Source: CATOSD01 sp965203135
Lineage (GTDB): Bacteria > Chloroflexota > Dehalococcoidia > Lucifugimonadales > CATOSD01
Length of the DNA stretch: 64,000 nucleotides
Direction: 5' to 3'
Assembly (NCBI GenBank): GCA_965203135.1
Contig: CBDBBO010000001.1
Span: 620,001 to 684,000 of the forward strand
A program made the position numbers and the translations under genes. Positions 43,079-51,742 of the stretch are shown piece by piece; position 1 is the stretch's first letter, and the number at the start of each line of letters is the position of its first letter. The notes beneath the pieces are model-generated. The model did not search any database, was not told the origin of the DNA, and saw nothing but the letters and a program-made list of their open reading frames with translations.

Positions 43079-44494
43079 CTACCTCCGTCGTCCGGACCCC
43101 ATTCTCAACATGCCAAGCACCTCTACTATCGGATACGGCTCGTGCGCACCGGCGCCTGGCCGGCGGGAGAACATTATCAGCACAGCGCCGGCGAGCGCGC
43201 AGAATGCGAACGAGATGAAGGGGATAAAGTAAGAACCGGTCACGTCGAACACGTAGCCGGCGTACAGCGGCGTGATCACCATGATGATGCTGGTGGGAAG
43301 CTGCGATATGCCCATTATGGTGGCGAACGCCTTGCGTCCGAAGTAGTCGCCGCGTATCGACGTGAGCAACGGACCGCGCCCTCCGAAGGCGATGCCCCAC
43401 AGCAACGCGAAGAGGTAGGCCACAAGGACATTTTCAGCGAAGGCGATCACCACCAGCGCAGCGGACTGTGTGAGCAGGAACAGGCATATCAGCGGGGGCT
43501 TGGACATTCGGTCGGCGACGTATCCTGAGAGAAACTGCATTGGCAGTGCGATAAGCGTGTAGGCGAACAGTACGAAGCCGGCGCCGGTGAGCGACATTCC
43601 CATGTCCACGAGCTTGGGTGACAAGTGCACCGAGAGCGCCACCAGCGAGAGCGTGGACGACATGTGCGTTATGGTAATCACCCAGAAGGCCGGCGTCTTG
43701 AGCGCCTGCCACGCGGTGTACTCCGGCTCTTCGTCCGCCTCCGCCTCGGACGCGGCTGCCGCCCCGCCCTCCTGCCCGTCCGTCGTCGTCCGACGGGGCG
43801 GGTCGCCGTCCGGCCTCATCCCGTAGTCCTCCGGCCGGTTGCGCATCGCCAGCGCGACCGGTGCCACGATGGCCAAGACCAGCGCGCCCACAACCATCAT
43901 GGACGGACGAAAGCCCTGGTGGTCGATGAAGAAGGCCAGCACCGGCACCAGATAACCGCCAAAGTGAATCCCCGACATGGCGGTCGCCATGGCGAAAGAG
44001 CGCTGGCGGGAGAACCAGTTGTTGACCATGGACATCATAGTGAGCCAGCCGCCCAGACTGGAGCCGATGGTGATGACGCCCATGGCGAGGTAGTACTGCA
44101 CGACGGCGGGGAATGGGAGGGCATCCAGCAGCACGATGCCCTCACGAAGCTGGGACAGCAGCAGAAATCCCCCGCCCATCATGGTGAATCCGATGACGAA
44201 CATGGTCCGGTTGCCGAACCGGTCGATAAGGTAACCCTCTATCGGGCCGATGGCCGCGCTCTGAATGCGCGAGAATGCGAAGCCGCCGGAGAGCAGCGTG
44301 CGGCTCCAGCCGAACTCCCGGTTGAGCGCGACGAAGTAGGTTCCCGTGCTCTGGAACACGGTGAGCGACATGAGGGTAAGCATGAGGCTGGCGACGCCTA
44401 CGAGGTACCAGCCGTAGAAGACGCCGCGCAGAGCGCCAAAGACGCCGCGTGGACCGGTGGGGCGAACCCGCATAGGGGGAAGCCGCAATCGCAT
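43079..44494 (-). CDS. Major facilitator superfamily transporter
   Basis: A 471-residue, about 12-helix transporter. GVFYGWYLVGVASLMLTLMS opens helix 1. YLIDRFGNRTMFVIG fits the loop 2-3 motif and GYVADRMSKPPLICLF its C-terminal copy. The central loop (about 225-260) holds NRPEDYGMRPDGDPP, the same motif as in the MFS protein at 15065-16426, so the two are of one subfamily. The substrate is unknown. Transcribed with the HExxH protein. Confidence 0.9.
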   Translation of the reverse strand: MRLRLPPMRVRPTGPRGVFGALRGVFYGWYLVGVASLMLTLMSLTVFQSTGTYFVALNREFGWSRTLLSGGFAFSRIQSAAIGPIEGYLIDRFGNRTMFVIGFTMMGGGFLLLSQLREGIVLLDALPFPAVVQYYLAMGVITIGSSLGGWLTMMSMVNNWFSRQRSFAMATAMSGIHFGGYLVPVLAFFIDHQGFRPSMMVVGALVLAIVAPVALAMRNRPEDYGMRPDGDPPRRTTTDGQEGGAAAASEAEADEEPEYTAWQALKTPAFWVITITHMSSTLSLVALSVHLSPKLVDMGMSLTGAGFVLFAYTLIALPMQFLSGYVADRMSKPPLICLFLLTQSAALVVIAFAENVLVAYLFALLWGIAFGGRGPLLTSIRGDYFGRKAFATIMGISQLPTSIIMVITPLYAGYVFDVTGSYFIPFISFAFCALAGAVLIMFSRRPGAGAHEPYPIVEVLGMLRMGSGRRR

Positions 44495-44605
44495 GGCGGA
44501 AAGTGTACCAAATTGCGGCGCGCGCCCATAACCCCACTTTGCGCCGTTTGACCGGCATCAGGGTTGGTTGTACCATTAGCTAAGTTCACTTACGAGGAGT
44601 TGGCG

Positions 44606-44884
44606 ATGGTAATCGTGAACGTCCACGAAGCGAAGACCAACCTGTCCCGCCTGCTGAAACGGGCCGAGGCGGGCGAGGACGTCGTAATCGCACGCAACGG
44701 CAAGCCCGTCGCGCGGCTCACGCCCGTCCGAAAACAAGGCGAGCGCCAGCCGGGCTCGTGGAAGGGCCGGGTCGAACTAGACCCCGCGGTATTCGATGAC
44801 AGCTTCTTCTTCGACCCCCTCCCCGAAGAGGAGTTGGACATGTGGGAAGGAAGCCAAAAGAATCGGGCCACCTATCCCGTCTAA
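44606..44884 (+). CDS. Phd/YefM-family antitoxin (copy 1)
   Basis: A 92-residue type II antitoxin: MVIVNVHEAKTNLSRLLK dimerisation/DNA-binding fold, EDVVIARNGKPVARLTPV core, and a C-terminal toxin-binding tail with FFDPLPEEELDMWEGS. GAGGAG lies 6 bp before ATG 44606. Copy 2 ends at WEGSA, but this copy reads through WEGS into a 101-bp repeat and gains the tail QKNRATYPV. No toxin gene follows. The leader (TTAGCTAAGTTCACTT and a CGAGGAGT box) is shared with copy 2 and is a likely self-repression operator. Confidence 0.87.
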   Translation: MVIVNVHEAKTNLSRLLKRAEAGEDVVIARNGKPVARLTPVRKQGERQPGSWKGRVELDPAVFDDSFFFDPLPEEELDMWEGSQKNRATYPV

Positions 44885-45052
44885 AGCGGGAAGAGCGCGA
44901 AGTGGCTCTTATCAGCGGCCCATTAATAGCGAGAGCAATTATAGCACAGTTGAGCCAAAAAGAGCGGGCCACCTATCCCGTCAAGAAGCGGGAAGAGCGC
45001 AAAGTGGCTCTTATCGGCAGCCCCGAAAACCAAGAGTAATCATAGCACAAGC
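44852..45052 (+). repeat. Tandem repeat of about 101 bp between the two antitoxin genes
   Basis: Two copies begin near 44852 and 44953 and share AGCCAAAA, GGGCCACCTATCCCGTC, GCGGGAAGAGCGC, AAGTGGCTCTTATC and TTATAGCACA/TCATAGCACA blocks. The first copy overlaps the 3' end of antitoxin copy 1 and has replaced its natural end and toxin gene. Confidence 0.75.
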
Positions 45053-45159
45053 GGCTCTTGGCAATCACCCCCTCTGAAAGATTCATGGTCGTGTCTTCGC
45101 CTGACTGACGTTCCTATGGGCTATACTGTTAGCTAAGTTCACTTTCGAGGAGTCGGGCG

Positions 45160-45396
45160 ATGGTAATCGTGAACGTCCACGAAGCGAAGACGAACCTGTC
45201 CCGCCTGCTGAAACGGGCCGAGGCGGGCGAGGACGTCGTAATCGCACGCAACGGAAAGCCCGTCGCACGGCTCACGCCGGTCCGAAAACAGGGCGAGCGG
45301 CAGCCTGGATCCATAGATGGCCTCTTCACCGTACCCGACAGCTTCTTTGACCCCCTTCCCGAGGAAGAGTTGGCGTTGTGGGAGGGAAGTGCGTAA
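45160..45396 (+). CDS. Phd/YefM-family antitoxin (copy 2)
   Basis: A 78-residue antitoxin whose first 50 residues are identical to copy 1, then a different short linker (SIDGLFTVPDS) and the tail FFDPLPEEELALWEGSA. The upstream leader is shared with copy 1, including TTAGCTAAGTTCACTTT and the GAGGAG box. It is followed 3 bp later by the remains of a PIN-domain toxin. The two copies represent a duplicated toxin-antitoxin unit in which both toxins are lost. Confidence 0.88.
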   Translation: MVIVNVHEAKTNLSRLLKRAEAGEDVVIARNGKPVARLTPVRKQGERQPGSIDGLFTVPDSFFDPLPEEELALWEGSA

Positions 45397-45399
45397 CGC

Positions 45400-45540
45400 G
45401 TGTGCCTTCTACTGGACACCCACGCGTCCATCTGGTGGTTCCCCGGGCGCGGACGCCTATCGGCATCCGCCTTTACTGTTTCTCGACGGCCAGCTCCAAT
45501 TTCGTGCAAAACTGCATCCCGCCTTCTGGTAGAAACCTAA
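45400..45540 (+). pseudogene. Truncated PIN-domain (VapC-type) toxin
   Basis: GTG 45400 opens VCLLLDTHASIWWF, which is the start of a PIN-domain ribonuclease toxin (LLLDTH with the first catalytic Asp). After about 14 codons similarity is lost and a stop comes at 45538-45540, giving 46 residues instead of about 130. It is positioned as the toxin of antitoxin copy 2. Confidence 0.75.
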
Positions 45541-45571
45541 GAGGCCCCGCCGATTGTCCGACGGGGCCTCT
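45540..45571. terminator. Strong GC hairpin terminator
   Basis: AGAGGCCCCG and CGGGGCCTCT form a 10-bp stem around a 12-nt loop, followed on the plus strand by CTTTG. It lies between the toxin remnant and the 3' end of the minus-strand gene at 45603, so it may serve both directions. Confidence 0.7.
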
Positions 45572-45602
45572 CTTTGAAGGGACAGTTAGATCAGAGTAGT
45601 GG

Positions 45603-45797
45603 TTACGCCTTGGAAGTGACCACATCCTTGTTGATGGGGTTGTGAGGTATGTCGAAGGGGATGTCCCCAGTGTCAAGCGGGTCCGAAGGTGGGAGGTTCT
45701 TCTGGTGCTCCAGCGCCTCCTTTATCGTGGGGAAGTCGATTGTCCCCGTGTCGAGATCGTCGCTCAGCGGACGACCGGCTTCTTTCTTCTCATCCAT
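45603..45797 (-). CDS. Small acidic protein of unknown function
   Basis: A 64-residue hydrophilic protein (MDEKKEAGRPLSDDLDTG). It contains two similar pieces, DLDTGTIDFPTIKEAL and PLDTGDIPFDIPHNP, so it may be built from a duplicated DTG-x-I-x-F motif. No cysteine, membrane helix or known domain is visible. It follows the proteasome-fold gene after 34 bp and is probably co-transcribed with it. It could be a substrate, inhibitor or tether of that protein; this is inference. Confidence 0.6.
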   Translation of the reverse strand: MDEKKEAGRPLSDDLDTGTIDFPTIKEALEHQKNLPPSDPLDTGDIPFDIPHNPINKDVVTSKA

Positions 45798-45831
45798 TCG
45801 AACCCTCCCATCCTGGTTATCACGGCCACAT

Positions 45832-46530
45832 CTATTGGGCCACCAACTCCTGGTCCGTTGTGATGCCCATTTGTTGTGCGATGGCCGTCATACTGATTAG
45901 AGATGTGGCAAAGTCTATACAATCCTGTAGGGAAAACAAAGAGAATGGCGCACCTCGATGAAGTTGTCTGAGGTCTTCGCGCAGTGCATCGCGTTGAGGT
46001 CTGGTGGTCAGCCCAACGTGTTTGCTTACAATGGCAATCAACATGGGGTCGTAGCCAAACATGATGCGACGAATGACATTTGACTGACCTCCCCAAGACA
46101 TACCAAATTGGGCTAAGCGGCGTATTGGGTCTGGATCGTCAGGAATTGAGAATCCGAATATCGAGCCATATGGAGCGTCAGGGTCGTAGCCTGCCACCAA
46201 GAAACTTGTCGCCTCTTCCGGGTCCGAACCAGCGTTCTCCCAATGCTTGTAGAACACTTCGCTCAGTATCATTGCATATTGATTGACTGTAAAAGGTGCT
46301 GGAGGCGGTTTCATTTCAATTTCGGTCAACCAACTTTGAACAGGTCTGCCACCTATTGTGCTGCTACCGAAAATCAGCCCACCAACCCAATTGTGATCCT
46401 TACCCAAACTAAAGACCTTCTGAGCGTTGTCAAGGTGTTCAGGCCACCCAGGTGATGATGGGAGCGTTGCTCGGCTATCTGCTGCAAGCACTATACCTTC
46501 GGGACAGTTCACTGCGATGACGAGAGACAT
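45832..46530 (-). CDS. Proteasome-like Ntn-hydrolase-fold protein
   Basis: A 232-residue protein whose N-terminus MSLVIAVNCPEGIVLAADSRAT matches the first strands of 20S proteasome subunits and related Ntn hydrolases (D-G-V-V-L-A-A-D-S-R-A-T pattern). Internal GGLIFGSSTIGG and TSFLVAGYDPDAPYGSIFGFSIP also fit the fold (xGxD-type strand). The residue after Met1 is Ser2, not Thr; processed Ser could be the nucleophile, or the protein may be inactive. It is not HslV (no hslU) and no mpa or pup is nearby. GAGGAA lies 5 bp before the ATG. GC is lower than the host. Confidence 0.72.
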   Translation of the reverse strand: MSLVIAVNCPEGIVLAADSRATLPSSPGWPEHLDNAQKVFSLGKDHNWVGGLIFGSSTIGGRPVQSWLTEIEMKPPPAPFTVNQYAMILSEVFYKHWENAGSDPEEATSFLVAGYDPDAPYGSIFGFSIPDDPDPIRRLAQFGMSWGGQSNVIRRIMFGYDPMLIAIVSKHVGLTTRPQRDALREDLRQLHRGAPFSLFSLQDCIDFATSLISMTAIAQQMGITTDQELVAQ

Positions 46531-47410
46531 GGGGCTTCCTCTTCCAATCTGTCTTTATTGGAGCTTACCACATAACGTGGATTGCGAGCTTCAGTTGGAG
46601 GGGACAAAAGCAAAATGCGGGGTACAGCATAAGGCCGTATCGCACGACTCTAGAGACGCCAGCAGACACAGGAAGCGCCTCAACGTCAGTACCGCGCATT
46701 CGTAACCGACGCCCCCCGGACGCCCCAGCGCACGCCACGACCACATTCCCTCGCCCGCCCCCAGCCTATCCACTCCCCCACCTCTCGAAAAAGCGTCACT
46801 TTCCCGCGCCATCCGTTCCCAGTCGTGTCTCACCCATTCTCACCCACGTCCCACCAGTTCTCATTCGTGCGCAATTTCTTCCCACATTCCGCCCTGGTCC
46901 CGCGATTTCGCCAACGCCCTTGATTCCGCCGCACATCCGTGCTACCCTCGCACGTGCGAGGGACCGACCCCGCGACGCGGCAACCCTGCTCCCAATGGCG
47001 GACATACGCCCCGGGCATCCGTAAGGGCGCTCGCTGTGGGCGCCTGACAGCGGCGAAGACACGGCCGGTCGGCCCGTCCGCCCTCTGTCCTACTCTGTCA
47101 CGCGGTGCCATATTCGTGGCACAGAATCGCACATTCGGCAGTACGGAACTTGGCACTACCACCGGCGCTCCCAGCTACGAAAACAACTGAATGTCGCAGA
47201 ATCGAACAGATTTCGCCTTCCTGCCTCCGCGTGATTGCTGAAACCCAGCGCAGCCGGCAAAATCACGCGGGCTCAGAGGTCCCCGCGTGGTGTGAGGCGC
47301 GCGCGTATTATGCTATCATTCGGCCACTGGCCACGACGGCGCCGGCCGTCCTGCCGCGAGCACGCGCGAACGGCGGAGGTGCCCCGAATCCAACGCCACG
47401 GAGACCCGCA
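46531..47410. other. 880-bp non-coding stretch
   Basis: No convincing gene. It is pyrimidine-rich on the plus strand at about 46720-46930, contains an 18-bp perfect palindrome with a CACGTG core at 46945-46962, and has AT-rich TATTAT/TATCAT hexamers at about 47308-47325, about 90 bp before the DUF1800 start, which may hold its promoter. A CAGAATCGAACAGATTT piece at about 47197 resembles one at about 63530. Confidence 0.5.
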
Positions 47411-48868
47411 ATGACCACAGTCCAGTCCAGGCAAGACACCAAGCTCATGGCGCACCTGCTGCGCCGCGCGGGATTTGGCGCGACACCCGACGAGCTGGAC
47501 CGCGCCATGAGCATGGGCTACGAGGCGACGCTCGAAGAGCTGCTCGATCCCGTCTCCGACGACGAACTGCCCAACGACCTAATCCGCAGGTACCACGTCG
47601 ACCAGTCCGACCTGCGCTCAGGTCCCGCCGCCGCCGCGCTCTGGGTCTACCGCATGGTCAAGACCGAGGCGCCCCTGCGCGAGAAGATGTGCCTGCTGTG
47701 GCATCGCGTCTTCGCCACCGGCGCCACCAAGCTCATCCAGGCGCGCGTGGTGACGTCGCAGATCGATATGTTCAGGCAGCACGGCATGGGCAGGTTCGAC
47801 AATCTGCTCATCGAGCTATCGCGCGACCCCGCCATGATCATGTGGCTCGACAACCAGGACAACCACGCGGCGTCGATCAACGAGAACTACGGCCGGGAGA
47901 TCCTGGAGCTGTTCTCGATGGGCGTCGGCAACTACACCGAGGACGACATCAAGGAGTGCGCCCGCGCCTTTACCGGCTGGAGCGTGGTCAATCCCGACTA
48001 CATGTCCATCAAGATGCGCAACAACACCGCGCGGCCCTACGGCTACATCTCCTGGCAGTTCGAGTACAACGACGACGACCACGACCACGGCGAGAAGACG
48101 CTGCTGGGCGAGACCGGCGACTTCAACGGCGAGGACGCCGTCGCCATCATCTGCAGGCAGGAGGCAACCGCCCGCTTCATCGCCCGCCACCTGTACCACT
48201 TCTTCGTCGCCGACGAGCTGCCGGTGCCGCAGTGGCCGCACACGCCGCCGCGAGACCCCGAGGCCATCGACGCGCTGGTACAAGCCTACTTCGACTCGGG
48301 CTACAGCATCAAGGCCATGCTGCGGGCGCTATTCACGTCCGACTTCTTCAAGTCCGAGGCGTCCCGCTTCGCCAGGATAAAGAGCCCCGCCGAGATGGTG
48401 ATCGGCACGCTCCGGCTCGCCGGCGGCGTCGAGCTGCCATCCCAGGACACCTACGCTGCCGCGGGCGCCTGCTCCAACATGGGCCAGGGCCTGCTCGCCC
48501 CGCCCAGCGTGGAGGGCTGGCAGGGCGGCAGCGAGTGGATAAACACCGGCTCCTACGTGCAGAGGGTCAACTTCGCCAGCAAGATGCTCAACGACCCACA
48601 CCGCCCCGGCGTGAAGGCCGTCATCGAACGCGTGGCCCAGTCCGCCGGCGATGAACCTACGCCGGAGGGTCTCGTGAACGCCTGCCTGGACGTCCTCGGC
48701 CCGCTGGATGTGCTCGACAGCACCCACGCCGGCCTCGTCGACTTCGCCGCGAACAGAGCCGCCTCCGAGGGCAGCGTATGCTTCGCCTGCAACCCCGAAC
48801 ACGCGGCTGAAGTGGTCGCGGCGCTCATTTCCATCATCGTCGCCACCCAGGAATACCAGATGGCGTAG
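47411..48868 (+). CDS. DUF1800 family protein (module A)
   Basis: A 485-residue DUF1800 protein of unknown biochemical function. Hallmarks: HLLRRAGFGATPDEL at the N-terminus, LREKMCLLWHRVFATG, MIMWLDNQDNHAASINENYG, REILELFSMGVGNYTEDDI, ARAFTGW, and LLAPPSVEGWQGG. No Sec or Tat signal peptide precedes the domain, unlike many planctomycetal members, so it seems cytoplasmic. DUF1800 genes typically pair with DUF1501; here an NHL-repeat gene lies between the two. A paralogue with the same partners is at 55177-56616. Confidence 0.9.
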   Translation: MTTVQSRQDTKLMAHLLRRAGFGATPDELDRAMSMGYEATLEELLDPVSDDELPNDLIRRYHVDQSDLRSGPAAAALWVYRMVKTEAPLREKMCLLWHRVFATGATKLIQARVVTSQIDMFRQHGMGRFDNLLIELSRDPAMIMWLDNQDNHAASINENYGREILELFSMGVGNYTEDDIKECARAFTGWSVVNPDYMSIKMRNNTARPYGYISWQFEYNDDDHDHGEKTLLGETGDFNGEDAVAIICRQEATARFIARHLYHFFVADELPVPQWPHTPPRDPEAIDALVQAYFDSGYSIKAMLRALFTSDFFKSEASRFARIKSPAEMVIGTLRLAGGVELPSQDTYAAAGACSNMGQGLLAPPSVEGWQGGSEWINTGSYVQRVNFASKMLNDPHRPGVKAVIERVAQSAGDEPTPEGLVNACLDVLGPLDVLDSTHAGLVDFAANRAASEGSVCFACNPEHAAEVVAALISIIVATQEYQMA

Positions 48869-48878
48869 TCTCCCGAAA

Positions 48879-48922
48879 GTCCCTTCCCCCTCGCAGGGGG
48901 AAGGTTAGGATGGGGGTGAGGA
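48879..48922. repeat. Dispersed palindromic intergenic element (copy between DUF1800 and NHL genes)
   Basis: Inverted copy of the unit at 9063-9106: the hairpin CTTCCCCC...GGGGGAAG followed by GTTAGGATGGGGGTGAGG. It fills almost the whole gap and overlaps a spurious ATG at 48910. Confidence 0.75.
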
Positions 48923-48933
48923 GAAAGACCCAG

Positions 48934-49944
48934 ATGACCACCGCAACACACTTCAACCTGAAGTACACCACCAACGTCGGCTTCTGCGCCGACCAGGGCG
49001 GCCGCGGCTTCATGATGCCAACCGCCATGGCCATTCGCGGCGACGGGCGCATCTTCGTCGCCAGCCGCAGCAACACCACCGCGCTCGAAATCGTCGGCAT
49101 ACAGATGGTCAGCCGCGGCCACGACTACTACGGCCAGATCGGCAACTACGGCAGAGAGCCGGGCAACATGGTCTGGCCCTCCGCGCTCGCGCTTGACCGC
49201 GACGACAATCTGTATCTGGCAGACGACAACCTGCATCGCATAACGGTGTTCGATCCCAACGGCGGACTGCTTGCCACATGGGGCGAGCACGGGAGCGGCG
49301 ACGGCGAGCTGAACGGCCCGTCCGGCCTGCTTTTCGACGCCGACGACAACCTGCTCGTGGTCGACCACCGCAACCACCGCGTGCAGAAGTTCACCCCCGA
49401 CGGCGAGTTCATCTCCAGTTGGGGCGAGCACGGCGACGGCCCCGGCCAGTTCAACCTGCCCTGGGGCATCTGCCAGGACTCCGACGGCAACGTATACGTT
49501 GCCGACTGGCGCAACGACCGCGTGCAGAAGTTCACCCCCGACGGCGAGTTTCTCGCCAGCTACGGCGAAACGGGCGCCGATGACGGCCAGCTCAGCCGGC
49601 CCTCCGGCGTGGCCGTCGACTCCGATGGCAACGTATACGTTGCCGACTGGGGGAACCAGCGCGTGCAGGTGTTCGACCCCGAAGGCCGCTTCCTGTGCAA
49701 GCTGCGCGGCGAGGCGACGCCCAATCCCTGGGCGCTGGAATACCTGGAGGCGCAGGCCGACGAACACAGGGCGCGCGAGAAGTTCGTGCCGGTGTTCGAG
49801 GTCGATTCCGATGACGTCCACGAGATCTCCGCGCGCATCGAACCCTACTTCTGGGACCCGGTCGACGTGGTGGTAGACACCGAAAACAGGGCCTACGTGC
49901 TCGAAACGCTCAGGCACCGCTTCCAGGTATACGAGAGAGCTTAA
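48934..49944 (+). CDS. NHL-repeat beta-propeller protein (module A)
   Basis: A 336-residue protein built of about six NHL repeats. Diagnostic units are GPSGLLFDADDNLLVVDHRNHRVQKF, cited here only by position (residues about 130-155), NLPWGICQDSDGNVYVADW with DRVQKFTPDGEF, and RPSGVAVDSDGNVYVADWG with QRVQVFDPEG. No signal peptide. The C-terminal part (FEVDSDDVHEISARIEPYFW) closes the propeller. It is sandwiched between DUF1800 and DUF1501, suggesting a scaffold for the pair. ATG 48934 is preferred to ATG 48910, which lies in a repeat. Confidence 0.87.
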   Translation: MTTATHFNLKYTTNVGFCADQGGRGFMMPTAMAIRGDGRIFVASRSNTTALEIVGIQMVSRGHDYYGQIGNYGREPGNMVWPSALALDRDDNLYLADDNLHRITVFDPNGGLLATWGEHGSGDGELNGPSGLLFDADDNLLVVDHRNHRVQKFTPDGEFISSWGEHGDGPGQFNLPWGICQDSDGNVYVADWRNDRVQKFTPDGEFLASYGETGADDGQLSRPSGVAVDSDGNVYVADWGNQRVQVFDPEGRFLCKLRGEATPNPWALEYLEAQADEHRAREKFVPVFEVDSDDVHEISARIEPYFWDPVDVVVDTENRAYVLETLRHRFQVYERA

Positions 49945-49993
49945 CGGGCAGCAGCAAAGACGAAACCAAAACTACCGATAGGAGATGGTCCAG

Positions 49994-51124
49994 ATGGCTG
50001 AAGGCAGAAAGCGCAAGCTGGTGGTGGTGCAACTCTCAGGCGGCAACGACTACCTGAACTGCGTCGTCCCCTACAACGACCCCCGATACATCGACAGCCG
50101 CCAAAACGTCCGCATCACCGAGGACAGGGTGATTCCCCTGGACAACGGCTACGGGCTGAACCCGGCCATGCAGCCGATCAAGGACCTGTACGACCGGGGC
50201 AAGGTGGGCATCATCCACGGCGTCGGCTACCCCGAACCCAACCGGTCGCACTTCCGGTCGATGGACATCTGGCACACCGCCGAACCCACCAGGGTGGGCG
50301 ACGAGGGCTGGCTGGGCAACGCCATCCGCCAGATGCACCCGGACGGCGACAACGTGGTGGCCGCGGTGAACTTCGGCGCCGGCCTGCCCAGGGCGCTGGT
50401 CGCCAAGGGCGCGCCGGTGGCGTCAGTCACCGACCTCGCGACCTACGGCCTGATGAACCACTTCGGCGAAGACGAACAGCGCAACGCCGCGCTGGACACC
50501 TTCCGCAACATGTACTCGCAGGCCATCGGCAGCGGCCCGGTGATGGACTTCCTCAGCCAGACCGGACTGGACGCCCTGCGCGGCGCGGACATCCTCAGCA
50601 CGGTAACGGAGTCCTACTCGTCGGACGTGGAATACGCGACCAACTCGTTCGCCAAGAGCATGAAGGGCGCCGCCCAGGTGCTCCAGGCCGACGTGGGAAC
50701 GCGCATCTGCTACACCCAGCACGGCAGCTTCGATGCCCACACCAACGGCATCAACCTGCAGGAGGGCCTGCTGCGCGACGTGTCCGGCGGCATCTACGAC
50801 TTCTACACCGACATGAATGAGCACGACAAGAGCGAGGACGTGCTCATGCTCGTGTTCTCGGAGTTCGGGCGCCGCGTCAGGGACAACGGCAACGGCACCG
50901 ACCACGGCTCAGGCGGCGTGGCGTTCGTCATCGGCGACGGCGTGGCCGGCGGCCACTACAGCGAGTACCCCTCGCTGGACGCCGACAAACTCGTGGAGGG
51001 CGACCTCGCCTTCAACCTCGACTTCCGCAGCATCTACACCGAGATACTGGAAGGCTGGCTCGAGGTCGACGCCCGGCCCGTAGTCAAGGGCGAGTACGAG
51101 CGCGTAGGCTTCCTCCGCGACTGA
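49994..51124 (+). CDS. DUF1501 family protein (module A)
   Basis: A 376-residue sulfatase/alkaline-phosphatase-like fold protein. Hallmarks: VVVQLSGGNDYLNCVVPYND (positions 9-28), GVGYPEPNRSHFRSMDIWHTA, TQHGSFDAHTNG, MLVFSEFGRRVRDNGNGTDHG. The conserved S/G-G-N-D, H, D and H residues would bind metal. The core starts at residue 9, so there is no export signal. ATG 49994 is used because GGAG is 9 bp upstream, whereas ATG 49985 overlaps it. Paralogue at 56621-57754. Confidence 0.9.
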   Translation: MAEGRKRKLVVVQLSGGNDYLNCVVPYNDPRYIDSRQNVRITEDRVIPLDNGYGLNPAMQPIKDLYDRGKVGIIHGVGYPEPNRSHFRSMDIWHTAEPTRVGDEGWLGNAIRQMHPDGDNVVAAVNFGAGLPRALVAKGAPVASVTDLATYGLMNHFGEDEQRNAALDTFRNMYSQAIGSGPVMDFLSQTGLDALRGADILSTVTESYSSDVEYATNSFAKSMKGAAQVLQADVGTRICYTQHGSFDAHTNGINLQEGLLRDVSGGIYDFYTDMNEHDKSEDVLMLVFSEFGRRVRDNGNGTDHGSGGVAFVIGDGVAGGHYSEYPSLDADKLVEGDLAFNLDFRSIYTEILEGWLEVDARPVVKGEYERVGFLRD

Positions 51125-51143
51125 GAGTCTCCGAAAGGCGAAC

Positions 51144-51695
51144 CTACTCGAACATCTCCCTGACCGGCATCCGCCATCCGGGCACGATGTCGCCAACTTC
51201 CAGCGTGTCGCCCTCGGTCAATTCAACCGTGTCAGTGGACGAACGGTAAACTCTTGCCGTTCGCCTGCGCGGGTCGATGACAACGACCGCGATAGTTCCC
51301 GCCGCCAGGTAGTCCGCCACCTTTTCCTCTACCTCAGTGTAGCGATCGTTCGGCGAAATAACCTCAAAAGCGATGTCGGGCGGGCCGGGGAAGAAACCCT
51401 GCGTACCAGCAGCTGCGTCAACCCGCGCTTGCCGAACGAATCCTACGTCTGGAGCGCGCACATGGTCGGGGTCTGACTCTAGTACGAACCCACCCTCGGC
51501 GACATAGACCTTGCCAAGTCTGTTCGCCTTTACGTGCGCGCCAAAATGAATGGCTACCTCGCCTGCGATTCCTGAGTGTGGGTGGCCGGATGGCGGCATC
51601 TTCCTAAGTTCCCCTCTCACCAACTCGTAGCGGAAGCCGTCGTCCGCCATCTCCAGCAGTTCGTCTGCCGTCACCAGTTGTTCGGTCGTGGCCAC
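51144..51695 (-). CDS. Uma2-family (DUF820) putative nuclease
   Basis: A 183-residue Uma2 protein with the standard layout: VTADELLEMADDGFRYELVRGEL, AEGGFVLESDPDHVRAPDVGFV (Asp), PPDIAFEVISPNDRYTEVEEKV (Glu and Lys). It ends with PGWRMPVREMFE. It lacks the coiled-coil tail of the member at 37171-37893. It is convergent with the DUF1501 gene (19 bp). Activity not established for the family. Confidence 0.88.
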   Translation of the reverse strand: MATTEQLVTADELLEMADDGFRYELVRGELRKMPPSGHPHSGIAGEVAIHFGAHVKANRLGKVYVAEGGFVLESDPDHVRAPDVGFVRQARVDAAAGTQGFFPGPPDIAFEVISPNDRYTEVEEKVADYLAAGTIAVVVIDPRRRTARVYRSSTDTVELTEGDTLEVGDIVPGWRMPVREMFE

Positions 51696-51742
51696 GGCGC
51701 ACCTCCTCCGGTCGCCTATGCGCTACAGTCCGCGGCGGGCGG

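Noticed and set aside
46796..47062. Open frames in the 46531-47410 gap as genes
   Set aside because: No ribosome binding sites, no domain, and compositionally skewed translations; treated as non-coding.
48910..48933. ATG 48910 as the start of the module A NHL gene
   Set aside because: It lies inside the dispersed repeat, and a better-placed ATG follows at 48934.
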